DNA from: an uncultured Alphaproteobacteria bacterium
GTDB lineage: Bacteria > Pseudomonadota > Alphaproteobacteria > Rhizobiales > Beijerinckiaceae
Direction: 5' to 3'
Assembly (NCBI GenBank): GCA_937988775.1
Contig: CALKHP010000030.1
Span: 124,001-188,000 of the forward strand
Length of the DNA stretch: 64,000 nucleotides
The notes beneath the pieces were generated by a model. That model worked only from the letters and a program-made list of their open reading frames with translations. It was not told the origin of the DNA and did no database searches. Made by a program: the position numbers and the translations under genes. Below, in pieces: positions 52,870 to 60,767 of this stretch. Every line of letters starts with the position of its first letter. Within the stretch, counting starts at the first letter, position 1.

Positions 52870-52895
52870 AAAAAAACCGCGCTCCATGGCGCGGT
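52870..52895 (-). terminator. Attenuator terminator upstream of argC
   Basis: Minus-strand stem ACCGCGC / GCGCGGT (7 bp) with a 6-nt loop and a run of seven T (52876-52870), 41 nt before the argC ATG. The 5' arm (52894-52889) can instead pair with the end of the leader ORF, which makes this a conditional terminator. Confidence 0.8.
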
Positions 52896-52940
52896 CATGA
52901 CGGGAAGGCCTCAAAGGCCAAGCAACGTCATCGCCCGCGC
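52889..52940 (-). promoter_or_regulatory. Predicted antiterminator in the argC leader
   Basis: On the minus strand GCGCGG (52940-52935) plus ATGACG (52931-52926) pair with CGTCAT (52902-52897) plus CCGCGC (52894-52889), giving 12 Watson-Crick pairs around a 3x2 internal loop. The enclosed segment forms a small GGCCT-TTG-AGGCC hairpin. This pairing uses the 5' arm of the terminator, so the two structures exclude each other. The upstream strand overlaps the last leader codons and stop codon. Confidence 0.65.
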
Positions 52941-52987
52941 AGGGAGCGCGTGCTGCGGCGTCGGGCAAGGGCGAGCGTGCTGATCAT
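52928..52987 (-). CDS. Arginine-rich leader peptide of argC (putative attenuator ORF)
   Basis: 19 aa, MISTLALARRRSTRSLRGR, with Arg at positions 9, 10, 11, 14, 17 and 19. The three consecutive Arg codons are CGA CGC CGC. An in-frame ATG at 53005 would add six residues including two Arg. The stop codon lies within the antiterminator strand. A ribosome waiting at codons 9-11 would leave 52940-52926 free to form the antiterminator. A TTGACA at 53022-53017 would place the transcription start at or next to the ATG, as in leaderless attenuator mRNAs of rhizobial trp genes. Too short to be confirmed by homology. Confidence 0.65.
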   Translation of the reverse strand: MISTLALARRRSTRSLRGR

Positions 52988-52993
52988 GCGGCG

Positions 52994-53022
52994 TGGATGC
53001 GGCATCGGCGCGAACCTGTCAA
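52994..53022 (-). promoter_or_regulatory. Possible promoter of the argC leader transcript
   Basis: TTGACA (53022-53017) with a 17-nt spacer to CATCCA (52999-52994). The -10 is a poor match, so this rests mainly on the -35 hexamer and on the geometry that puts +1 at the leader ATG. Confidence 0.35.
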
Positions 53023-53073
53023 GCGGCAACACGGCAGGGGATCGGCCATGGCTGTCGGGAATGACAGCCTGAA

Positions 53074-54462
53074 TCACCACCACGCCGGAGCGTCGGTGCC
53101 GAGCGGCACGCTCGGGCGCTGCCAGAAGGCGGGCGTCGCGGAAAGTTGCGCCGGGTGGCGGACGGCGCGCAGCCAGCCGAAGCCGCTGGCGCTGGTTTCG
53201 GTCAGGTCCACCACCGCGGCCGGCGTCAAATCGGGCACCGAAAAGCCGTTTTCGACGCGCCCGAGGCCGCGCAGCCAATACCCGGTCTGGGCGAGCGACA
53301 CGCGCACCAGCCAACTGCCGCCCTCGCGCGCCTGCCGCAGCCGCGCCGCCATGCCGGCAAAGGCGAGCAGGTAGCCGGCGGCATAATCGAGTGCCTGGCA
53401 AGGCAGCGCCCGCGGCATCGCATCGCCTGCCGCCTCGGCTTCCGCGAGATTGAGGCCGCTCGCCGTCTGGACGAGCGAATCGAAGCCGCGCTTCACTGCC
53501 CATGGGCCGGCATGGCCATAGGCGCTGAGCGACAGATAGACGATGCCCGGCCTGAGCGCGGCGACCTCATGCGGCGCAAACCCTTTCATGGCGAGCCCGC
53601 CCGGCCGGTAGCCCTGCAAAAACATATCCGCCTCGCCGACAAGGCCGGCAAGCTGTTCCCTGCCCTCCTCGTCGCGCAGGTCGATCCGGGTCGCGCGCTT
53701 GCCGCGCCCAGTATCGATGACGAGCGTTTGCACCGCAGGCAGATGCGGACCGGTGACGAGCAGCACATTGGCGCCGTGCGCGGCGAGCGTGCGCCCGGCA
53801 ACCGGCCCGGCGATGATGCGCGTCAGGTCAAGCACGCGCTGGCCGGCAAGCGGGCGTGGCCCCTTCGGCAACGGGCGCGGCGGCGCCTCGCCGATCTTCT
53901 CGATGGTGAACAGCGGCAGCGCTGCCACCGCCTCGCCCTGCGGATGCGCATCCCATTCGGCAAAGCCGCGCGCCATGGCGACGACCATGCCGGCCTCGGT
54001 CGCCGCCGTCTCGAACTCCTCCGCCATCCAGCCTTTCAGGGCGGCCGCGACCGCCTGACGGTCGTAGCCCGCACCGAGCAGCTTCAGCACGCCGTCGCGA
54101 TGATGCGGGAAATTGGTGTGCAGCCGGACCCAGCGCCCATCGCCGCACTGATAAAGGCCGGCGATCTTGTCCCAGACATCATCCGGCGGCTTGCCGTCGA
54201 TGCTCATGTAACGATCGGAGCGGAACTCCACGGCTGCATGGCGGGCATCGACCGCGATGTCCTGCGCCGGCAGGCCGCGCGCCGCGCCGAGGGCGGCGGC
54301 TGCCACGGCGCTGGCGGCAATGCTCGCCTGCGCCGCCGCCGCAACCCGGAAGGAGGATGGCAGCACCGGATCGTCGCCGGCGAAGGAAACGCGCCGCGCC
54401 AGCGCCGGATCGAGCCCGGCGAGGCCGAGCAGGTTTTCGAGAATCGCGGATTGAGCCAGCAT
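53074..54462 (-). CDS. CoA-transferase family III (CaiB/BaiF) with permuted or duplicated domain order
   Basis: 462 aa. The segment that opens normal CaiB proteins (LAGQRVLDLTRIIAGPV ... AAHGANVLLV) appears only at residue ~206. The first ~200 residues look like the part that normally follows it (GDGRWVRLHTNFPHHRDGVL, EWDAHPQGEAVAALPLFTIEKIGEAPPRP). The protein then runs through LDLRDEEGRE, GYRPGGLAMKG and SLSAYGHAGPWA to SWLVRVSLAQT. This order recurs in a proteobacterial subgroup as far as I know. Substrate unknown. It lies between the rpsI-rplM operon and the argC leader. Confidence 0.78.
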   Translation of the reverse strand: MLAQSAILENLLGLAGLDPALARRVSFAGDDPVLPSSFRVAAAAQASIAASAVAAAALGAARGLPAQDIAVDARHAAVEFRSDRYMSIDGKPPDDVWDKIAGLYQCGDGRWVRLHTNFPHHRDGVLKLLGAGYDRQAVAAALKGWMAEEFETAATEAGMVVAMARGFAEWDAHPQGEAVAALPLFTIEKIGEAPPRPLPKGPRPLAGQRVLDLTRIIAGPVAGRTLAAHGANVLLVTGPHLPAVQTLVIDTGRGKRATRIDLRDEEGREQLAGLVGEADMFLQGYRPGGLAMKGFAPHEVAALRPGIVYLSLSAYGHAGPWAVKRGFDSLVQTASGLNLAEAEAAGDAMPRALPCQALDYAAGYLLAFAGMAARLRQAREGGSWLVRVSLAQTGYWLRGLGRVENGFSVPDLTPAAVVDLTETSASGFGWLRAVRHPAQLSATPAFWQRPSVPLGTDAPAWW

Positions 54463-54509
54463 GACGCGGAAGTTAGCGCCGATTCAGCGCCTTGCCAGCC
54501 CGTGACAGC

Positions 54510-54536
54510 AAAAAGGCGGCCCGAAGGCCGCCTTTT
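54510..54536 (-). terminator. Terminator of the rplM-rpsI operon
   Basis: 11-bp stem AAAAGGCGGCC / GGCCGCCTTTT with a CGAA loop, 25 nt downstream of the rpsI stop, with T runs on both strands. Confidence 0.85.
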
Positions 54537-54561
54537 CGTAAATTGCAAAATGTGAAGCCGA

Positions 54562-55035
54562 TCAGCGCTTCGAGAACTGGAAGCTGCGGCGGGCCTTGGC
54601 CTTGCCGTATTTCTTGCGCTCGACGACGCGCGGATCGCGGGTGAGGAAGCCTTCCTTCTTCAGCACGGTGCGAAGCTCCGGCTCGAAATAGGTCAGCGCC
54701 CTCGACAGGCCGTGGCGCACCGCGCCGGCCTGGCCGGACAGACCACCGCCAACCACCGTCGCGGTGATGTCATACTGCTCGACGCGGGCAGCGACATGCA
54801 GCGGCTGGTTGAGGATCATGCGCAGCACAGGCCGGGCGAAATACACCTCGAGATCGCGGCCATTGACCGTGATCTTGCCGCTGCCCGGCTTGATCCAGAC
54901 GCGGGCGATGGCGTTCTTGCGCTTGCCGGTGGCATAGGCGCGGCCGAGCTTGTCGAGCTTCTGGACATGCTTGGGCGCCTCGGGCGCGGCAGCCGAACCC
55001 TGGAGATCCTGAAGGGACTGGAGAACTTCGGCCAT
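54562..55035 (-). CDS. rpsI: 30S ribosomal protein S9 (uS9)
   Basis: 157 aa. The C-terminal SFQFSKR tail contacting tRNA, and GKRKNAIARVWIKPGSGKITVNGR and GGGLSGQAGAVRHGLSRAL are diagnostic. An ~30-residue N-terminal extension is usual in alphaproteobacteria. Its ATG overlaps the rplM stop by one base (TGATG). Confidence 0.97.
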   Translation of the reverse strand: MAEVLQSLQDLQGSAAAPEAPKHVQKLDKLGRAYATGKRKNAIARVWIKPGSGKITVNGRDLEVYFARPVLRMILNQPLHVAARVEQYDITATVVGGGLSGQAGAVRHGLSRALTYFEPELRTVLKKEGFLTRDPRVVERKKYGKAKARRSFQFSKR

Positions 55036-55499
55036 CAGGCGGCTCCAACATTCTTGCGGTTGAGGGCAGCGACATCGAACGTTTCGGGCTGCTGGGCGGC
55101 ATGGGGATGCTCGGCGCCCTTGTAGACGCGCAGGTTGCCCATGATCTGGCGGAACAGCGGGCCACGCGGCAGCATGCGCTCGACGGCCTTCTCGACCACG
55201 CGCTCCGGGAAGCGCCCCTCGAGAATGGTCTTGGCGGTGCGTTCCTTGATGCCACCGGGATAGCCGGTATGGTGGTAATAGACCTTCTGCTCGCGCTTAC
55301 GGCCGGTCAGGACCACCTTGTCGGCGTTGATGATGACGACGTGATCGCCGCAGTCGACATGAGGCGTGTAGCTCGGCTTGTGCTTGCCGCGCAGACGCAT
55401 GGCCACGACCGAGGCGAGACGGCCGACGACGAGGCCCTCCGCGTCAATCAGGATCCACTTCTTCTCGACCTCGGCGGGCTGGGCCACGAAGGTTTTCAT
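55035..55499 (-). CDS. rplM: 50S ribosomal protein L13 (uL13)
   Basis: 154 aa from ATG 55499; the open frame continues to 55571 but MKTFVAQPAEVEKKW is the conserved start. VDCGDHVVIINADKVVLTG and RMLPRGPLFRQIMGNLRVYKGAEHPH are L13 signatures. Its leader holds a strong hairpin followed by a T-rich stretch. Confidence 0.97.
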   Translation of the reverse strand: MKTFVAQPAEVEKKWILIDAEGLVVGRLASVVAMRLRGKHKPSYTPHVDCGDHVVIINADKVVLTGRKREQKVYYHHTGYPGGIKERTAKTILEGRFPERVVEKAVERMLPRGPLFRQIMGNLRVYKGAEHPHAAQQPETFDVAALNRKNVGAA

Positions 55500-55522
55500 G
55501 AGCTTTGTTCCGCATGAGTGAC

Positions 55523-55559
55523 TAAAACAAACGGCGGCGCGCAAACCGGGCGCACCGCC
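55523..55559 (-). promoter_or_regulatory. Hairpin with U-rich tail in the rplM 5' leader
   Basis: Minus-strand stem GGCGGTGCGC / GCGCGCCGCC (10 bp with one G-U) around a 7-nt loop, followed by GTTTGTTTTAG, 23 nt before the rplM ATG. It looks like an intrinsic terminator placed in the leader, so it could be an attenuator or an L13 autoregulatory target. A TTGACC at 55603-55598 may be the -35. The rest of the 186-nt gap to the thioesterase gene is unremarkable. Confidence 0.45.
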
Positions 55560-55685
55560 AACGTGATGCACCTCCTAAGCTATTGGCGGCTTTCGGTCAA
55601 TAGGATCGCGCGCGGCGCTCTTCCGCATTCTTCATTTAAAATCAATGCGTTGCCGATAGTGGTATTATTTTACCGTATCGCTGTT

Positions 55686-56135
55686 TCAACCATTGGCGCG
55701 CGGCGGGATCGAGTAGGTTCCGGTGACATGCGCCGAGGGCTCCTCCTCGCCATCCGAGAACAGCAGGACCTCGCCGACGGCGAGCCGCTTGCCGAGCTTC
55801 AGCATGCGGCAGTCGGCGATCAGGTCGCGGCGGCCGGGCTTGCGCAGGAAGTTGATGCTGAGATTGGTGGTGACCGCGAGCGCCACCGGGCCGATGGCGC
55901 CGAGGATGGCGACATAGAAGGCGAGATCGGCCAGCCCCATCATCGCCGGACCGGAGATGGTGCCGCCGGGGCGCAAATGGCGCTCGTGATACAGCATGCG
56001 CATGCGCGAGGTGCCGTAGCCGACCGCCTCGACGACATAGGCCCGGCCGTCGCGGTTGAGCTGCGGGAAGTCGCGGTCGAGGAACGCGTCCATATCGGCC
56101 AGCGACATGGCTGGTGATTTGGCATCGACGGTCAT
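55686..56135 (-). CDS. PaaI-family thioesterase (hot-dog fold)
   Basis: 149 aa from ATG 56135; the frame is open to 56480 but that portion overlaps the next gene. Hot-dog motif RPGGTISGPAMMGLADLAFYVAILGA and the SINFLRKPGRRDLIADCRMLKLG strand are typical of PaaI/YbaW-like acyl-CoA thioesterases. It probably hydrolyses a phenylacetyl-like or medium-chain acyl-CoA. It is divergent from the enoyl-CoA hydratase. Confidence 0.85.
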   Translation of the reverse strand: MTVDAKSPAMSLADMDAFLDRDFPQLNRDGRAYVVEAVGYGTSRMRMLYHERHLRPGGTISGPAMMGLADLAFYVAILGAIGPVALAVTTNLSINFLRKPGRRDLIADCRMLKLGKRLAVGEVLLFSDGEEEPSAHVTGTYSIPPRANG

Positions 56136-56220
56136 GATGGCTTGCCCCGGACAATGATGTCTCCTGTTTGGCAAAGCCCCTGCCCGCGCGCAAGCCGGGA
56201 ATGACGCCGGGCCGGGGCCG

Positions 56221-57072
56221 ATGGACGCGCCGGCCAAGCTGCGCGATACTCGGCAGGTCATGACGATCCCCGCCAAAGCCACAGACTCCATCCTGCTCAG
56301 CGAGCGCCGCGGCGCCGTCGCCGTGCTCACCCTCAACCGCCCGCAGGCGCGTAACGCGCTCTCGGAAGCGATGATGGCGGCGCTGACCGCCGCCCTGGCC
56401 GGGATCGCCACGGATGCCGGCATTCGCGCCGTGGTACTGGCGGCGAACGGGCCGGTGTTCTCGGCCGGGCACGACCTCAAGGAAATGAGCGCGCGCCGCG
56501 CCGATGCCGACCGGGGCCGGGCCTATTTCACCGATATCCTCGCGCGTTGCTCGACCCTGATGCAGGCGATCGTGCGGCTGCCGCAGCCGGTGATCGCGGC
56601 GGTCGAGGGCGTTGCGACCGCCGCCGGCTGCCAGATCGTCGCCAGTTGCGATCTCGCGGTCGCGGGCGCCGGCGCGCGCTTCCAGACGCCGGGCGTGCAT
56701 ATCGGCCTGTTCTGCTCGACGCCGATGGTGGCGCTGTCGCGCAACCTGGCGAACAAGCACGCCATGGAAATGCTGCTCCTTGGCGAGGCGATCCCGGCCG
56801 AGGAGGCGCTGCGCTTCGGGCTCGTCAACAAGGTCGTGCCGGCCGAGGGCGCGCTGGCCGCCGCCTTGGCCTACGCCGAGACGATCGCCGCGAAATCCGC
56901 CCTCACCGTCAAGATCGGCAAGGAGGCGTTCTACCGCCAGCGCGACATGACGCTGGAAGAGGCCTACCGCCACGCCAGCGCGGTGATGGTCGACAACATG
57001 CTGGCGCGCGACGCGGAGGAAGGCATTGGCGCCTTCATCGAGAAGCGCGCCGCCGTGTGGCAGGGGCGCTGA
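56221..57072 (+). CDS. Enoyl-CoA hydratase (ECHDC3-like)
   Basis: 283 aa, or 270 aa from ATG 56260. Crotonase motifs LTLNRPQARNALS, FSAGHDLKEM (first oxyanion loop), GVATAAGCQIVASCDLAVA (second) and GVHIGLFCSTPMVALSRNL are present. The pattern resembles the mitochondrial/alphaproteobacterial ECHDC3 group. It belongs to the conserved rpsI-metY neighbourhood and is unrelated to the hydratase at 3931. Confidence 0.87.
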   Translation: MDAPAKLRDTRQVMTIPAKATDSILLSERRGAVAVLTLNRPQARNALSEAMMAALTAALAGIATDAGIRAVVLAANGPVFSAGHDLKEMSARRADADRGRAYFTDILARCSTLMQAIVRLPQPVIAAVEGVATAAGCQIVASCDLAVAGAGARFQTPGVHIGLFCSTPMVALSRNLANKHAMEMLLLGEAIPAEEALRFGLVNKVVPAEGALAAALAYAETIAAKSALTVKIGKEAFYRQRDMTLEEAYRHASAVMVDNMLARDAEEGIGAFIEKRAAVWQGR

Positions 57073-57115
57073 GGGCAGATCATTCAGGCGGCGCGTATGC
57101 CTCGCCCACCCCGCT

Positions 57116-57194
57116 GTCATTCCCGACGGCTGAAAGCCGGTCGGGAATCCAGGAGTCGTTGGCGCATCTGGATTCCCGCCTGCGCGGGAATGAC
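57116..57194. repeat. Dispersed repeat B, copy 2
   Basis: 79 bp from GTCATTCCCG to CGGGAATGAC, with inner GGAATCCAG ... CTGGATTCC, forming two hairpins as in 28046-28130. Lies between the convergent hydratase and EamA transporter genes. Confidence 0.75.
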
Positions 57195-57206
57195 GCTGTG
57201 TGCCCC

Positions 57207-58103
57207 TTACCCTTGGCCGCGCGCGCGCTGCTCGTTGAGGAACAGGAACAGGCCGGACAGCACGATGATCGCGGCGCCGACCAGCATCCAGAATGCCGGG
57301 ACGTCGCCGAACACCACATAGCCGAACACCACGGCCCAAAGCAGCATCGTGTACTGATACGGCACCACCACCGAGGCCGGCGCCAGCTTGAGCGAGTGGT
57401 TGACGCAGACATGCGCGCACAGCGCCACCGCGCCGAGCAGGCCGATCAGCAGGAAATCGCGCGGGCTTGGCGTGACCCAGGCGAACGGCGCCCAGGCCAG
57501 CCCGAGCAACAGCGCGCCGACGAAGGACCAACTCGTGAGGGTGAGGTTGGAGGAGCCACGCAGCGCGCGCGTGCACAGCAGATACAGCGTGTAGAACAGG
57601 CTGCCGGCAATGGCGACCAGCGCCGGCGCCGTCAGCGTGGCGGCGGAGGGCCGGAGCGCCACGATCACGCCGACGAAAGCCGCGAGCACCGCGAGCCAGC
57701 CGCGCCAGGATACGCGCTCGCCCAGCACGAAGGCGGCCGCCGCCGTGACATAGATCGGACCGGCGAGATAGAAGGTCATGGTATCGGCGAGCGGCAGGTA
57801 GCCGACCGCCCAATAGAAGCAGGCGACCTCGGCCATGGCGGCGCCGACGCGCAACAGATGCAGGCGCGGGCGGTTCGGTCGGAACAGGTCGCGCGGCTTC
57901 TCGCGCCACAGGAACGGCGCCAGCACCAGCAAGGCGGCGGCGCTGCGGATCAGCAGCACCTGGCCGACCGAATAGGTCTCGACCAGCCATTTGCCCATCA
58001 CGTCGTTGAGGCTGAACATCAAGATGCCGAGCAGCATCATGCCGATGCCGGCAAGGCGGGCCTGTCCCTGGGCGGGGGCGGTTGCGATAGCGGGGCTCGA
58101 CAT
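57207..58103 (-). CDS. DMT-superfamily transporter (EamA domains)
   Basis: 298 aa from ATG 58103; the longer frame to 58193 is not favoured. Ten hydrophobic helices arranged as two EamA repeats (ILMFSLNDVMGKWLVETYS near the start, LLGAVALCAHVCVNHSLKLA in the second half). It is a metabolite exporter or uptake carrier with unknown substrate. Confidence 0.87.
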   Translation of the reverse strand: MSSPAIATAPAQGQARLAGIGMMLLGILMFSLNDVMGKWLVETYSVGQVLLIRSAAALLVLAPFLWREKPRDLFRPNRPRLHLLRVGAAMAEVACFYWAVGYLPLADTMTFYLAGPIYVTAAAAFVLGERVSWRGWLAVLAAFVGVIVALRPSAATLTAPALVAIAGSLFYTLYLLCTRALRGSSNLTLTSWSFVGALLLGLAWAPFAWVTPSPRDFLLIGLLGAVALCAHVCVNHSLKLAPASVVVPYQYTMLLWAVVFGYVVFGDVPAFWMLVGAAIIVLSGLFLFLNEQRARGQG

Positions 58104-58267
58104 GGCTTCCAACGGCAGATTGCGCCGGAGCCTTAGCCCGGCCCGCTGGCTTCGGCAACGGCGCCGCGCTTCGCTTCGATGGATTGTTGTCATGCCATCG
58201 ATCTAGCGTCCCGCCGAGGGCGCGGTTGCCGCTTGCCTGCGCCATCGCGACACGGCATATCCAAGCC

Positions 58268-58795
58268 ATGAACCATGATGCCTATGACGACTCCTATATT
58301 CTCCGCATCCTGAAGTCGGTGAAGACGATCGCCATGGTCGGGGCGAGCGACAATACCGCCCGGCCAAGCTACTTCGCCTTCAAATACCTGCTCGAGCGCG
58401 GCTACCACATGATCCCGGTCAATCCGGGCAAGGCCGGCCAGAGCTTGCTCGGCCAGACCTTCATCAAGAACCTGGCCGAGATCGCCGAGCCGGTCGACAT
58501 GGTCGACATCTTCCGCAATTCGGACGCCGCCGGCGCGGTGGTCGACGAGGCGCTGGCGATGAACCCGCTGCCCAAGGTGATCTGGATGCAGCTTGCCGTG
58601 CGCAACGATGCCGCGGCCGCACGCGCCGAGGCGCGGGGCATCGAGGTGGTGATGAACCGCTGCCCGAAGATCGAATATGGCCGGCTCTCCGGCGAGATCG
58701 GCTGGCAGGGCATCAATTCCCGCGTGCTCTCGGCCAAGCGCCCGGCGCTGTCGAAGAAGGGTTTTCAGAAATTCACGCTCGAGCGCCGGTCATGA
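58268..58795 (+). CDS. CoA-binding domain protein (YccU-like)
   Basis: 175 aa from ATG 58268. Rossmann-like CoA-binding domain: TIAMVGASDNTARPSYFAFKYL, HMIPVNPGKAGQSLLGQ, VDMVDIFRNSDAAGAVVDEAL and VIWMQLAVRND, and a terminal NRCPKIEYGRL. Family binds CoA or a thioester with unclear role. It is regularly found next to metY in this order. Confidence 0.88.
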   Translation: MNHDAYDDSYILRILKSVKTIAMVGASDNTARPSYFAFKYLLERGYHMIPVNPGKAGQSLLGQTFIKNLAEIAEPVDMVDIFRNSDAAGAVVDEALAMNPLPKVIWMQLAVRNDAAAARAEARGIEVVMNRCPKIEYGRLSGEIGWQGINSRVLSAKRPALSKKGFQKFTLERRS

Positions 58796-58852
58796 CGCCA
58801 CGCGCTTGCCACGATAAGGGCTAAAATCACCATCTCCTGCCCCGGAGAAGAC

Positions 58853-59350
58853 ATGCCAGCACGGCAAGGCCCTGCCCTCAAAGTCCCGGCCCTCCATGTT
58901 TTCGGCGCGCTGCTCGCCGTGCAGATTGGCGCAATGACGCCGGCGCGTGCCGCCCCCGCAACCGAGGCGATGAGCTGCGCACAGTTGCACCGGGCGATGT
59001 GGCGCGAGCGCGAAGGCCTCGGCAAGGCAGCGCGGCTCGCGGCACCGGTGGCGCGCAAGGATTGGCATCAGGTCATGGCGACCGGCGGCCCGAGCCGCGC
59101 GCTCAAGGCCAGGGCGGGCGAGGCACTGGATTCCGTGCTGGCCGGCGGTTTCAAGAGCAAGGACAGCAAGGCGGCGCTGAAGGCGCTGGCCCGGCAGGCC
59201 TCCGACGACCTGGAGAACCGCCACCACATCCCGCGCAGCCAGGTGATGCAGGATTTCGCGCCGGCCGCGCTGGCGGCTGCGCCATCCTATGCGAGGCTGA
59301 AAACCCTGCGCGAGGCGAGCCGGCGCAAGGGTTGCAAACCGAAGCTCTAG
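58853..59350 (+). CDS. Secreted hypothetical protein
   Basis: 165 aa. A likely signal peptide (VFGALLAVQIGAMTPARA) is followed by a basic, helical, Ala-rich domain with two cysteines (MSCAQL and KGCKPKL), which could form a disulfide. GGAGAAG precedes the ATG. It lies between the CoA-binding protein and metY and has no recognised domain. Confidence 0.7.
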   Translation: MPARQGPALKVPALHVFGALLAVQIGAMTPARAAPATEAMSCAQLHRAMWREREGLGKAARLAAPVARKDWHQVMATGGPSRALKARAGEALDSVLAGGFKSKDSKAALKALARQASDDLENRHHIPRSQVMQDFAPAALAAAPSYARLKTLREASRRKGCKPKL

Positions 59351-59374
59351 GCCGGCGCGGCAAAGCCTGCGCTT

Positions 59375-59404
59375 CGTTCTTTTTTAAGAACGCATCGATT
59401 GACA
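59375..59404 (+). promoter_or_regulatory. Palindrome and -35-like element before metY
   Basis: CGTTCTT-TTTT-AAGAACG (59375-59392) is directly followed by TTGACA (59399-59404). The palindrome may be a regulator site or the terminator of the upstream gene. The 108-nt leader shows no sign of a SAM-II riboswitch. No clear -10. Confidence 0.35.
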
Positions 59405-59458
59405 AAGCGGACAGACCTCGGCAATCTTCGACGAATTCTGCCAGGAGCTCTTCCGATC

Positions 59459-60739
59459 ATGACCGACCACGTCCCAGGCTTCAACACGCTGGCGATCCAT
59501 GCCGGCGCCGCGCCCGACGCCGCCACCGGCTCGCGCGCCACGCCGATCTACCAGACGACGTCCTTCGTCTTCGACGATGTCGATCACGCCGCCTCGCTGT
59601 TCGCGTTGCAGGCGTTCGGCAACATCTATACCCGGATCGGCAACCCGACCACGGCCGTGCTCGAAGAGCGCGTCGCGGCGCTCGAGGGCGGCACGGCGGC
59701 GCTGGCTGTCGCCTCCGGCCATGCGGCCCAGCACCTGGTGTTCCACACGCTGCTTGAATCCGGTGACAATGTCGTTGCCTCGACGCGGCTTTACGGCGGC
59801 TCGATCAACCAGTTCAACCACGCCTACAAGAAATACAACTGGAACGTGGTGTGGGCCGATACCGACGACGTGTCGACCTTCGAGCGCGCGATCACCGAGA
59901 AGACGCGGGCGATCTTCGTCGAGTCGATCGCCAATCCCGGCGGCGTCATCACCGATATCGCGGCGCTGGCGCGCATCGCCGACAAGGCCGGCGTGCCGCT
60001 CGTCGTCGACAACACCTTCGCGACGCCCTACCTGCTGCGCCCGATCGAGCATGGCGCGCATATCGTCGTCCACTCCCTGACCAAGTTCCTCGGCGGGCAC
60101 GGCAACTCGATCGGCGGCATCATCGTCGACGGCGGCAATTTCGACTGGCTAAAGCATGCCGAGAAGTACCCGTCGCTGGCAGCCCCCCGGCCGGAATACG
60201 GCAACATGGTTCTGGGCGAGACGTTCGGGAACTTCTCCTTCGCCATCGCGGCGCGCGTGCTCGGCCTGCGCGATCTCGGCGCGGCGATTTCGCCGTTCAA
60301 CGCCTTCATGATCCTGACCGGCATCGAAACCCTGCCGCTGCGCATGCAGCGCCATGCCGACAATGCGCTCGCCGTCGCGAAATTCCTCAAGGGGCACAAG
60401 GCCGTCGCCTGGGTCCGCTATGCCGGGCTCGAGGACGACAAGTATCACGCGCTTGCCAAGCAATATACGCCCAAGGGCGCCGGCGCGGTGTTCACCTTCG
60501 GCCTCAAGGGCGGCTACGATGCCGGCATCAAGCTGGTTTCCAGCCTGAAACTGTTCTCGCATCTCGCCAATGTCGGCGACACGCGCTCGCTGGTGATCCA
60601 CCCGGCCTCGACCACACACCGCCAGTTGTCGGCCGAACAGCAGGTTGCCGCCGGCGCCGGTCCGGACGTGGTGCGCCTGTCGATCGGCCTCGAGGATATC
60701 GCCGACATCATCGCCGATCTCGATCAGGCGCTGAGCTGA
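59459..60739 (+). CDS. metY: O-acetylhomoserine aminocarboxypropyltransferase / sulfhydrylase
   Basis: 426 aa from ATG 59459 (AGGAG upstream); the frame to 59399 is not used. Cys/Met-metabolism PLP enzyme: TPIYQTTSFVF, NPTTAVLEERVAALEGG, FVESIANPGGVITDI and the PLP-Lys segment VHSLTKFLGGHGNSIGG. It makes homocysteine from O-acetylhomoserine and sulfide. It could also be called MetZ-like, but the ~425-aa length favours MetY. Confidence 0.92.
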   Translation: MTDHVPGFNTLAIHAGAAPDAATGSRATPIYQTTSFVFDDVDHAASLFALQAFGNIYTRIGNPTTAVLEERVAALEGGTAALAVASGHAAQHLVFHTLLESGDNVVASTRLYGGSINQFNHAYKKYNWNVVWADTDDVSTFERAITEKTRAIFVESIANPGGVITDIAALARIADKAGVPLVVDNTFATPYLLRPIEHGAHIVVHSLTKFLGGHGNSIGGIIVDGGNFDWLKHAEKYPSLAAPRPEYGNMVLGETFGNFSFAIAARVLGLRDLGAAISPFNAFMILTGIETLPLRMQRHADNALAVAKFLKGHKAVAWVRYAGLEDDKYHALAKQYTPKGAGAVFTFGLKGGYDAGIKLVSSLKLFSHLANVGDTRSLVIHPASTTHRQLSAEQQVAAGAGPDVVRLSIGLEDIADIIADLDQALS

Positions 60740-60767
60740 GGCACCTTCTACAGGTAGCGGTTTTCCG

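Noticed and set aside
59351..59458. SAM-II riboswitch before metY
   Set aside because: The leader is short and lacks the conserved SAM-II pseudoknot words; only a simple palindrome is visible.
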